Assembly: GCA_902796705.1 (NCBI GenBank)
Contig: CADBQF010000159.1
Coordinates: forward strand, 1-7,124
Direction of reading: 5' to 3'
Origin: Ruminococcus flavefaciens
GTDB taxonomy: Bacteria; Bacillota; Clostridia; Oscillospirales; Ruminococcaceae
DNA: 7,124 nt
Numbering within the stretch: the stretch's first letter is position 1; each line of letters opens with the position of its first letter. Made by a program: the position numbers and the translations under genes. A model generated the notes under the pieces. The model saw only the letters and a program-made list of their open reading frames with translations, made no database searches and had not been told where the DNA came from. Positions 1 to 5,442 of this stretch are shown here, piece after piece.

Positions 1-38
1 AAGATATCTTATAAGTCAATCTTTACAGAAGGGAGTGC
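1..38 (+). promoter_or_regulatory. Upstream edge and ribosome binding site of the HD-GYP sensor gene
   Basis: Only 38 bases precede the first start codon, so the promoter cannot be judged fully. A purine-rich Shine-Dalgarno stretch, AGAAGGGAG, lies at 27-35. It is only three bases from the ATG at 39 and nine bases from an in-frame GTG at 45, so the GTG is a possible true start. TATAAG at 10-15 could be a -10 element, but no -35 is visible because the sequence starts at base 1. Two overlapping short palindromes, AAGATATCTT (1-10) and CTTATAAG (8-15), are present and unexplained. Confidence 0.5.
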
Positions 39-3000
39 ATGGCTGTGAAGATTCTTGTCAGGGAAAAAAGAAAATATCTGATGAGACTGATAGCTGCTCT
101 TGTTGTATTTCTGCTCGTATTCTCATTGGCAGTACCTCTTGTTTCGAGTTCGGAAAGTGCAGAGCCGGCATTTGATCCGATCGGGAAAAAAGACGGATAT
201 TCTGCCGTACTTTATGATAATACGAACGGACTTCCGACTTCGGAGGCAAACGACATTGCTTCCACCTCGGAGGGCTTTATCTGGATAGGAAGCTACAGCG
301 GACTTATCCGCTTCGACGGAAACACATTTGAGCGTTTTGACTCAACAACGGGCATTGCAAGTGTTGTAAGTCTTTTCGTTGACAGCAAAGACCGCCTCTG
401 GGCCGGTACGAATGACAGCGGTGCAGCCGTCATCGAAAGAGATACGATACGTCTTTATACAAAGGAAGACGGACTCAAATCATCGACGATCCGCTCTATC
501 GCAGAGGACGATGCAGGGAATATCTACATCGCCTCTACTCACGGCATAGCTGTAGTCGGAAATGATATGGAGCTGAGAACATTCGATGCACCTCAGATAA
601 ATGAAGAATACATAAAAGACATCATAAAAGGCTGTGACGGTATTATCTATGGTATTACGAAGAATGGTGCTGTTTTCACGATCTATGACGGTAAACTTAC
701 CGGATTCTATGACAGTTCAAAAATGGGCATCAGTGATATCCATTCTATCATGCCTGATCCCGATAAGCCGGGATACATCTATCTCGGCACGAAAAATTCC
801 GAGGTATATTACGGAGAACTCTCTTCCGGATTCAGGTCAGCAGTAAAATATGACGTATCTCCGCTTGAATATATCAATTCTATCGGAGAATTCGGTGACA
901 GGATATGGATCTGTTCAGATAACGGCATAGGTGTCGTGCATGACGATACAGTGACGATACTTGAAAATCTCCCGGTCGATACGGCTGTAGAGGAGATGAT
1001 GATTGACTATCAGGGAAATCTCTGGTTCACTTCATCAAAGCAGGGCGTTATGAAGATCGTTCCGAATCAGTTTGCTGATATCACAAGCCATTACGGACTT
1101 CCGGAAATGGTCGTAAACAGCACTTGTGTGTTCGGCGGAAAGCTCCTCATCGGAGGAAAAACGAGCGGTCTGACAGTGCTTGGAGAAAACGGCAAAGAAG
1201 ACAGATTACCTATAAAGTCGGCTGTAACTGCTTCCGGAAAAAAGCTTGAAGAGGACGATCTTATCGAAATGCTCGGAAGCTGCAATATTCGTTCTATTAT
1301 AACCGACAGCCGTGGAAGGCTCTGGATATCTTCCTATGGTGATAATCCGCTTGTCATTTACGACAACGGAAAAGTCACACGCTTTTCGACAGAAGACGGA
1401 CTTCCCTCTGAACGTGTAAGGACAGTTTACGAATGCGATGACGGAAGTATGCTCGCCGCCTGCACAGGCGGAGTCGTTGTTATCGAAAATGATGAAGTCA
1501 AGGAAGTATACGGTGAATCTTCAGGAATAAGCAATCTTGAGGTTCTGACCGTGACACAGGCATCTGACGGAACTGTCATAGCCGGAACAGACGGTGACGG
1601 CATTTATACTATCAAAGGCTCAAAAGCAGTTCATTACGGTATAGGTTCAGGGCTTTCATCAGAAGTCATCATGCGTATCAAGAAAGATATTTCGAGAGAT
1701 CTGTTCTGGATAGTTACAAGTAACTCCATAGCCTACATGACAGCCGATAATACGATAACGACTATAAAGAAGTTCCCGTACTCCAACAATTTCGATCTTT
1801 ATGAAAATAAAAACGGCGAGATGTGGATCCTCAGCAGCAACGGCATATATGTTGCCGAGGTAGAGGATCTTCTCCGCAATGAGGAGATAAATACGGTCTT
1901 CTACAGCAGATACAACGGCTTGCAGAGCATCACGACTTCAAATTCATACAGTGCTTTAACCGAGAATGGTGATCTGTATATCGCCGGTAATACAGGAGTT
2001 TCAAAGGTGAATATCGATATTCCTTTTGAAGATGTGAAGGACCTTCTGACCGCCGTTCCCTATATCGAAGCCGACGGAAAGAAAGTCTATCCCGACAAGA
2101 ACGGTGAATTCAGAGTATCAAAAAATACACGGAAGATAACGATTTACAGTTTCGTTTACAATTATTCCCTCTTAAATCCTCTCGTGACGTATTACCTTGA
2201 CGGATTTGACAGAGAACAGACTACCGTTGCACGAAGCGAGCTTGCTCCTATCAACTACACCAACCTGAAAGGCGGAACGTATCAGTTTGTGATACAGCTA
2301 AATGATCCGCAGGGACACGGATTCAAGCAGACAAGCGTTACGATCAGAAAAGATAAGTGGCTTCGTGAGAGAGTGTGGTTCAAGGCAGCAGCAGCGGCAC
2401 TTATCATAGGTGTCTGCTATCTGGCAGTCATACTCATTATGAAATACAGGACAAAGAAATTCCTCCGCAAGCAGGAAGAAGACAAGCTCCTTATCCGTGA
2501 GATAGTACAGGCTTTTGCTAAGGTCATCGATATGAAGGATAAGTACACTAACGGTCATTCTACCCGTGTGGCTGAATATACAGCTATGCTCGCAAAGGAA
2601 CTCGGTTACAGCGAGGAAGAGACAGAGAAGTTCTACAATATAGCCCTGCTTCACGATATAGGAAAAGTCGGTATCCCACCGGAGGTACTCAACAAACCGG
2701 GTAAGCTGTCTGACAACGAATTCAATATAATCAAATCTCATTCAGCACTTGGATATAACGTGCTGAAAGATATAAGCATCATGCCGGAACTTGCTGACGG
2801 TGCAGGTTCTCACCATGAACGCCCCGACGGAAAGGGATATCCGAAAGGACTCAAAGGCGACGAGATCCCACGGGCTGCACAGATAATCGCTGTAGCTGAC
2901 ACGTTCGATGCTATGTATTCTGACAGACCATACCGCAAACGAATGAATTTTGAAAAAGCTGTATCTATACTTCAGGAGGGGGCAGGAACTCAGCTTGCTT

Positions 3001-3131
3001 CCGATGTTGTGGAAGCGTTCCTCAGACTTGTCGAAAAAGGCTGCTTCCGTGCAGAAGACGACAACGGCGGCGGCACAACGGAAGATATAGATAATATCCA
3101 CAGAAAATATGCCGATAAAAATAAAAGTTAA
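39..3131 (+). CDS. Membrane sensor with double beta-propeller, Y_Y_Y domain and HD-GYP c-di-GMP phosphodiesterase output
   Basis: Predicted to sense an extracellular ligand and hydrolyse cyclic-di-GMP in the cytoplasm. A basic N-terminus and hydrophobic helix (about 14-36) form a signal anchor or signal peptide. Residues about 48-675 hold repeats of the two-component-regulator propeller type (WIGSYSGL, LWAGT, LWFTSS, LWISSYG, VIAGTDGDG); by eye I count 14 blades, enough for two seven-bladed propellers. A Y_Y_Y-like domain follows at about 700-770 (YYLDGFD, then NYTNLKGGTYQF). The transmembrane helix is about 780-802, then a short charged linker and an HD-GYP domain at about 818-1005. The HD-GYP motifs are complete: H840, HD at 872-873 in HDIGK, H901, HH at 925-926, GYP at 933-935 and D954, so activity is expected. 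The sensor half matches Bacteroidetes hybrid two-component sensors, which bind polysaccharide fragments, but the output differs. Ligand unknown. The ATG at 39 is used; GTG at 45 is possible. Confidence 0.9.
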   Translation: MAVKILVREKRKYLMRLIAALVVFLLVFSLAVPLVSSSESAEPAFDPIGKKDGYSAVLYDNTNGLPTSEANDIASTSEGFIWIGSYSGLIRFDGNTFERFDSTTGIASVVSLFVDSKDRLWAGTNDSGAAVIERDTIRLYTKEDGLKSSTIRSIAEDDAGNIYIASTHGIAVVGNDMELRTFDAPQINEEYIKDIIKGCDGIIYGITKNGAVFTIYDGKLTGFYDSSKMGISDIHSIMPDPDKPGYIYLGTKNSEVYYGELSSGFRSAVKYDVSPLEYINSIGEFGDRIWICSDNGIGVVHDDTVTILENLPVDTAVEEMMIDYQGNLWFTSSKQGVMKIVPNQFADITSHYGLPEMVVNSTCVFGGKLLIGGKTSGLTVLGENGKEDRLPIKSAVTASGKKLEEDDLIEMLGSCNIRSIITDSRGRLWISSYGDNPLVIYDNGKVTRFSTEDGLPSERVRTVYECDDGSMLAACTGGVVVIENDEVKEVYGESSGISNLEVLTVTQASDGTVIAGTDGDGIYTIKGSKAVHYGIGSGLSSEVIMRIKKDISRDLFWIVTSNSIAYMTADNTITTIKKFPYSNNFDLYENKNGEMWILSSNGIYVAEVEDLLRNEEINTVFYSRYNGLQSITTSNSYSALTENGDLYIAGNTGVSKVNIDIPFEDVKDLLTAVPYIEADGKKVYPDKNGEFRVSKNTRKITIYSFVYNYSLLNPLVTYYLDGFDREQTTVARSELAPINYTNLKGGTYQFVIQLNDPQGHGFKQTSVTIRKDKWLRERVWFKAAAAALIIGVCYLAVILIMKYRTKKFLRKQEEDKLLIREIVQAFAKVIDMKDKYTNGHSTRVAEYTAMLAKELGYSEEETEKFYNIALLHDIGKVGIPPEVLNKPGKLSDNEFNIIKSHSALGYNVLKDISIMPELADGAGSHHERPDGKGYPKGLKGDEIPRAAQIIAVADTFDAMYSDRPYRKRMNFEKAVSILQEGAGTQLASDVVEAFLRLVEKGCFRAEDDNGGGTTEDIDNIHRKYADKNKS

Positions 3132-3135
3132 GGAG
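3131..3135 (+). promoter_or_regulatory. Ribosome binding site coupling the second c-di-GMP gene to the first
   Basis: AGGAG begins at the last base of the TAA stop codon of the HD-GYP gene (3129-3131) and sits eight bases before the ATG at 3144. A ribosome terminating on the first gene stops on top of this site, which favours coupled translation. No promoter is visible between the two genes. Confidence 0.85.
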
Positions 3136-3143
3136 AAGTATCA

Positions 3144-3884
3144 ATGGATAAGAAGGTTTTGATCATCGATAATAAGGATTCGCTCCTTTATAGAAGCGTC
3201 AGATCTCTGCCGGGCATCGAGCCGGTCATATACAGCGGAGATGAATTCCCGTCCGACTGTGAATGTGTCATGATATCACAGGAATTTGCCGAAAACAGGA
3301 TCAATAGTCTCCTTGGAAAAGCATGGGAAAAGATGATGTCGGCTGCTTTATGTACAACAAACGGCTCATACGAGAATCAGGTCGATCTATGCTCTACCGG
3401 TGCAGATGATGTTATCGTCCTACCGATGTACGGAAAGCTCCTCCGACGCAGGATAATCGATCTTGCAGAGAACACCGTCATTTCCGGATTCTCCTCATTC
3501 GATACATTTGCTTCCGGCAATGATGTTTCCGGAGCCTTTGTGGTCGAGGAGAAAGATTTCCGGAATATATACAAGTTCGTTCTCAGGATACTCGAAAGGC
3601 TTGACAAAAAGGCACAGCTTGTCGAATTCAGGCTCCGCAGCCGTATGCCGGACGGCATAGTTGAACCAGATGTTATGAATGATCTCGGTCTGGTAGTCCA
3701 GAGGTCTCTCAGACATGGAGACATCTGCTGCCAGAACGGAAACAGAGTATATGTCATACTGATAGGAGCTGACAGTATAGGCGGAGATATCGCATCACAA
3801 AGGATATCCGACTCCTTTGAGAGTGTCTGTGCTGATGATGCTTACGATGTGACATATGAAATACGTGAGATATCGAACAGATAA
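3144..3884 (+). CDS. Degenerate receiver-GGDEF protein, partner of the HD-GYP sensor
   Basis: A 246-residue cytoplasmic protein with no signal peptide or membrane segment. Residues 1-110 have the outline of a response-regulator receiver: a first strand KKVLIIDN, and GADDVIVLP (86-94) where receivers have GA-D-Y-x-x-KP. The phosphoacceptor aspartate is replaced (about S45) and the conserved lysine before the proline is L93, so phosphorylation is unlikely. Residues about 130-245 resemble a GGDEF domain: VVQRSLRHGDICCQNGNRVYVIL (184-206) follows the pattern L-R-x-x-D, then GGDEF-hydrophobic. The signature itself reads NGNRV at 198-202, so the metal- and GTP-binding residues are missing and cyclase activity is not expected. 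The N-terminal DxLTGL motif is also absent. It is co-translated with the HD-GYP gene, which suggests a regulatory or scaffolding partner for that enzyme. The fold assignment rests on motif spacing by eye; a structure prediction would settle it. Confidence 0.65.
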   Translation: MDKKVLIIDNKDSLLYRSVRSLPGIEPVIYSGDEFPSDCECVMISQEFAENRINSLLGKAWEKMMSAALCTTNGSYENQVDLCSTGADDVIVLPMYGKLLRRRIIDLAENTVISGFSSFDTFASGNDVSGAFVVEEKDFRNIYKFVLRILERLDKKAQLVEFRLRSRMPDGIVEPDVMNDLGLVVQRSLRHGDICCQNGNRVYVILIGADSIGGDIASQRISDSFESVCADDAYDVTYEIREISNR

Positions 3885-3890
3885 AGCAAA

Positions 3891-3928
3891 AGGGCTGCAT
3901 ACCGTACATTTAAGCGGTATGCAGCCCT
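3891..3928. terminator. Bidirectional intrinsic terminator between convergent operons
   Basis: A perfect 14-bp stem pairs AGGGCTGCATACCG (3891-3904) with CGGTATGCAGCCCT (3915-3928) around a 10-base loop. On the plus strand it is followed by GCATTTTATTTA, and on the minus strand by TTTTGCTTTA. It therefore can end transcripts arriving from both sides. It starts seven bases after the stop of the receiver-GGDEF gene and lies nine bases from the stop of the minus-strand ribbon-helix-helix gene, whose stop codon falls inside the plus-strand T-rich tail. Confidence 0.93.
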
Positions 3929-3937
3929 GCATTTTAT

Positions 3938-4123
3938 TTATGTGCGATCTATAGATCCATGTTCATTCTCATTTGATAAAACATCTTTTTCGATCAGCGA
4001 ACGTATCATATCGCTGACAGTTTTGTACCCGAGTGCTTTGGAGTACGCTTTGAATTTTTCTTTTTCGACGTCGTTCACACGAACACGAATGACACTTTCC
4101 CTTCTGTCATTTTTATCGAACAT
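3938..4123 (-). CDS. Small ribbon-helix-helix (Arc/CopG-type) DNA-binding protein
   Basis: A 61-residue protein, apart from a short polar tail almost entirely one ribbon-helix-helix fold. The strand is RRESVIRVRVND (about residues 7-18), helix A is VEKEKFKAYSKALGY, and helix B is TVSDMIRSLIEKDV. The alternating hydrophobic and charged strand and the G-x-x-T-V-S-D turn are typical of the family, which binds DNA as dimers through the strand. I place the start at ATG 4123 rather than the in-frame GTG at 4132. The Shine-Dalgarno GGAGGT (4136-4131) lies seven bases before the ATG and overlaps the GTG itself. It is the second gene of a minus-strand pair, 17 bases after the nucleotidyltransferase-like gene, so it probably shares that transcript. 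It could be an autorepressor, an antitoxin-like partner or a local regulator; nothing in the sequence chooses among these. Confidence 0.8.
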   Translation of the reverse strand: MFDKNDRRESVIRVRVNDVEKEKFKAYSKALGYKTVSDMIRSLIEKDVLSNENEHGSIDRT

Positions 4124-4130
4124 ACTAAAC

Positions 4131-4136
4131 ACCTCC
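4131..4136 (-). promoter_or_regulatory. Ribosome binding site that fixes the start of the ribbon-helix-helix gene
   Basis: On the minus strand GGAGGT runs from 4136 to 4131, seven bases before ATG 4123. The longer reading frame would begin at GTG 4132, inside this site, which makes the GTG implausible. The site lies just after the stop codon of the upstream gene (4143-4141). Confidence 0.85.
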
Positions 4137-4140
4137 GAAA

Positions 4141-5061
4141 TTATCTGAACAGTTTTCTTATTATATGTATAAATCTGTTTCCTATGACTGGTGGAGCGGT
4201 TGATACATGGTCTTTTGCAAGAGCTGCGATCTCATCAGAAAGTTCCAGATGATCTATTTCTTTTTTCCGGAAAAGTCTGTTAGCCTGATCTCTTTTCTCT
4301 TTTTCGATCTTATCAAGTCCGAGCTGTTTTAAAACAGCAGACATATGATCCCAAACAATGGAATTCCCGAATCCTTGTAGGATCATATAGATTTTTATCA
4401 GATCGCAGAGTTCAGTTTTACGTTCAGTGTAAAGTTTAGTGATAAGATAAAGATAATAGTCTTCCAGCATGAAACGGTACCCGTGCTGGTTTGATGTATC
4501 TTTTGAAAGAATGTTCCTGATATCCGCATAGTAAGCGTCTACTGCATCATTGCCGGTGCTGGTGAAAAGTTCAGACCTGACAGATATAGAAGCACCGTAT
4601 CTGTTGGTGAAAACGTCCCTGCTGTCAGCTTTATTGAGAGTATACCCCATATCGGACAAAATATCCCTTATTTTTGAACGCTTGTTTTTTTCAGCGAGAA
4701 ACTCACTGCTGTAAGTCTGAGAAAACATGAATGCCGGGTGTTTATCTTTAAGAGGACGGTAGGTGAGAGGAATGTACCATATCTTATCGTGTTCAAGTTT
4801 TCTTATCAGCTTGTTTGTATCTTTTTCAAGCTGTTCGTTGATACGCAGAGCGTTCTCTCTTTCTGAACTGAAGTGCCGGTCAGTGCATCCGGCAGCTAAA
4901 AGTGCATCGGCAGCGTATGCAGCCATTTTATATTTCTTGCTTACTTTGTACAGAGTATACGGATCGATGTCGTTCAGAATGTCACGATCGGGAGTTTCAT
5001 CATGAAGCGTGCAGCGGACGAGCCGTAGCATAGTGACGATACTCTTTAATTCGTTATCCAT
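4141..5061 (-). CDS. Degenerate nucleotidyltransferase-like protein of unknown function
   Basis: A 306-residue, probably cytoplasmic protein. Its layout follows the uncharacterised nucleotidyltransferase family (NTP_transf_5-like). It opens with a helical region (LYKVSKKYKMAAYAADALLAAG, 37-58) and a long helix, then KIWYIPL (93-99). Next comes a segment matching the family's R-x-x-x-DID loop (about 113-122), then YGASISVRSELF (155-166) where family members have a GVHIELHF-like strand. The block YYLYLITKLYTERKTELCDLIKIYMIL (202-228) matches the usual helical pair. The catalytic features seem lost: the KG after the PL strand is T100-Y101, and the two aspartates align with S118 and E120. Transferase activity is therefore doubtful. 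The ATG has a weak AAGG site about eight bases upstream. A structured leader of roughly 280 bases precedes it, and the ribbon-helix-helix gene follows in the same operon. The family call is by pattern only; the reading frame itself is convincing. Confidence 0.6.
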   Translation of the reverse strand: MDNELKSIVTMLRLVRCTLHDETPDRDILNDIDPYTLYKVSKKYKMAAYAADALLAAGCTDRHFSSERENALRINEQLEKDTNKLIRKLEHDKIWYIPLTYRPLKDKHPAFMFSQTYSSEFLAEKNKRSKIRDILSDMGYTLNKADSRDVFTNRYGASISVRSELFTSTGNDAVDAYYADIRNILSKDTSNQHGYRFMLEDYYLYLITKLYTERKTELCDLIKIYMILQGFGNSIVWDHMSAVLKQLGLDKIEKEKRDQANRLFRKKEIDHLELSDEIAALAKDHVSTAPPVIGNRFIHIIRKLFR

Positions 5062-5144
5062 ATTCTGCCTTTTCGTTGTTTGTTATTATTTGACGTATCC
5101 TGTGATGCTGATGATCTCCTGTTGTGCAGAAATTGAGGGGCAGG

Positions 5145-5158
5145 GGAGATCTATCTCC
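5145..5158. repeat. Short palindromic hairpin in the leader
   Basis: GGAGAT (5145-5150) and ATCTCC (5153-5158) are perfect inverted repeats with two bases between them, extendable by a G-T and a G-C pair at 5143-5144 and 5159-5160. On the minus strand it forms GAGGAGAT-AG-ATCTCC, which contains a Shine-Dalgarno-like GAGGAG, but no start codon follows at a usable distance. Confidence 0.6.
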
Positions 5159-5217
5159 TCGATAATAATGATAACGTATCCGGTTAATCACCTCACATAT
5201 CATTGTCTGAAAGCATG

Positions 5218-5260
5218 AAAAAAGCGTACCATACAGACAATTGGTCGATATAGTACGCTT
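5218..5260 (-). terminator. Intrinsic terminator or attenuator, minus strand
   Basis: AAGCGTAC (5222-5229) pairs perfectly with GTACGCTT (5253-5260). Pairing continues inward with ATA/TAT and GAC/GTC interrupted by three mismatches, around an AATTG loop. On the minus strand the stem is followed at once by six T (5223-5218, the first two shared with the stem). The plus-strand side has no T-run, so it works on minus-strand transcripts only. It lies 183 bases beyond the response-regulator stop and about 90 bases after the extended -10 promoter. It could end the kinase/regulator operon, define a small RNA, or attenuate the downstream gene. Confidence 0.82.
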
Positions 5261-5346
5261 GATGTTCGTTATGCAATGAATGGCCTTTTACTCCCCCATA
5301 TGATAAAAGAGCCGGCATATCAGGTCGTACTATATTTTATGGCTCT

Positions 5347-5355
5347 ATTATATCA
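5347..5355 (-). promoter_or_regulatory. Extended -10 promoter, minus strand
   Basis: Reading the minus strand from 5355, TGATATAAT gives a perfect TATAAT (5352-5347) preceded by the TGn extension. No good -35 is present: the hexamer at 17-base spacing is CAGTCC. An extended -10 can work without a -35, or with an activator bound at the TGTAAC repeats just upstream. The predicted start of transcription is near 5340, facing the nucleotidyltransferase-like gene. Confidence 0.6.
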
Positions 5356-5363
5356 TAGTAAGC

Positions 5364-5380
5364 GTTACAGGACTGTTACA
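5364..5380 (-). repeat. TGTAAC direct repeat with 11-base offset over the -35 region
   Basis: On the minus strand TGTAAC occurs at 5380-5375 and again at 5369-5364, exactly 11 bases apart. The nearer copy ends 11 bases before TATAAT. SARP-type activators are known to bind short direct repeats with an 11-base period overlapping the -35 region, and the adjacent response regulator has a SARP-like winged helix. That this is its operator is an inference. Confidence 0.5.
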
Positions 5381-5425
5381 TATTTTGATAAAATCGGACG
5401 TTATTGTGAAAATATTGTGATAAAA
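5380..5425. repeat. Phased AT-rich direct repeats upstream of the promoter
   Basis: On the plus strand TATTGTGA is present at 5402-5409 and 5413-5420 (11-base offset), with a variant TATTTTGA at 5381-5388 (21 bases before the first). A longer unit, ATATTKTGATAAAA, occurs at 5380-5393 and 5412-5425 with 13 of 14 bases identical. The spacing of 11, 21 and 32 bases places all copies on one face of the helix. They may be protein-binding sites, an UP-like or bent segment, or a small tandem duplication. Confidence 0.6.
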
Positions 5426-5442
5426 CGGCGAAAATTTTGTGT

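Larger units (their letters stand above)
5062..5442 (-). other. Structured intergenic region: leader of the nucleotidyltransferase-like gene or small-RNA locus
   Basis: No convincing gene lies in this 380-base stretch. Reading along the minus strand from the response-regulator stop, it holds phased AT-rich direct repeats (5425-5364), an extended -10 promoter (5355-5347) and a loose inverted repeat AGAGCC/GGCTCT (5346-5341 with 5313-5308). A strong hairpin with a T6 tail follows (5260-5218), then a short palindromic hairpin GGAGAT/ATCTCC (5158-5145). ACGTATCC occurs twice on the plus strand (5093-5100 and 5174-5181). A transcript starting near 5340 would either end at the hairpin as an RNA of about 120 nt or read through into the gene starting at 5061. 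Confidence 0.55.

Noticed and set aside
2298..3101. Two long minus-strand open frames opposite the HD-GYP domain (147 and 119 codons)
   Set aside because: Cysteine- and phenylalanine-rich products with no start signals, lying antisense to a strongly supported enzyme domain.
5193..5318. Minus-strand 41-codon open frame from ATG 5318 to TGA 5193
   Set aside because: It has no Shine-Dalgarno site, runs straight through the strong hairpin and its T-run, and its histidine- and tyrosine-rich product shows no recognisable pattern.
5062..5345. Riboswitch, especially a c-di-GMP (GEMM) or T-box element, in the leader
   Set aside because: None of the conserved core motifs of these classes could be found on the minus strand, despite the terminator hairpin and nearby c-di-GMP genes.
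5300..5355. Inverted repeat TGATA...AGAGCC / GGCTCT...TATCA as a second terminator
   Set aside because: The stem has a mismatch and a two-base bulge, the loop is about 27 bases and one arm overlaps the -10 element; it is too weak to call beyond a possible leader structure.
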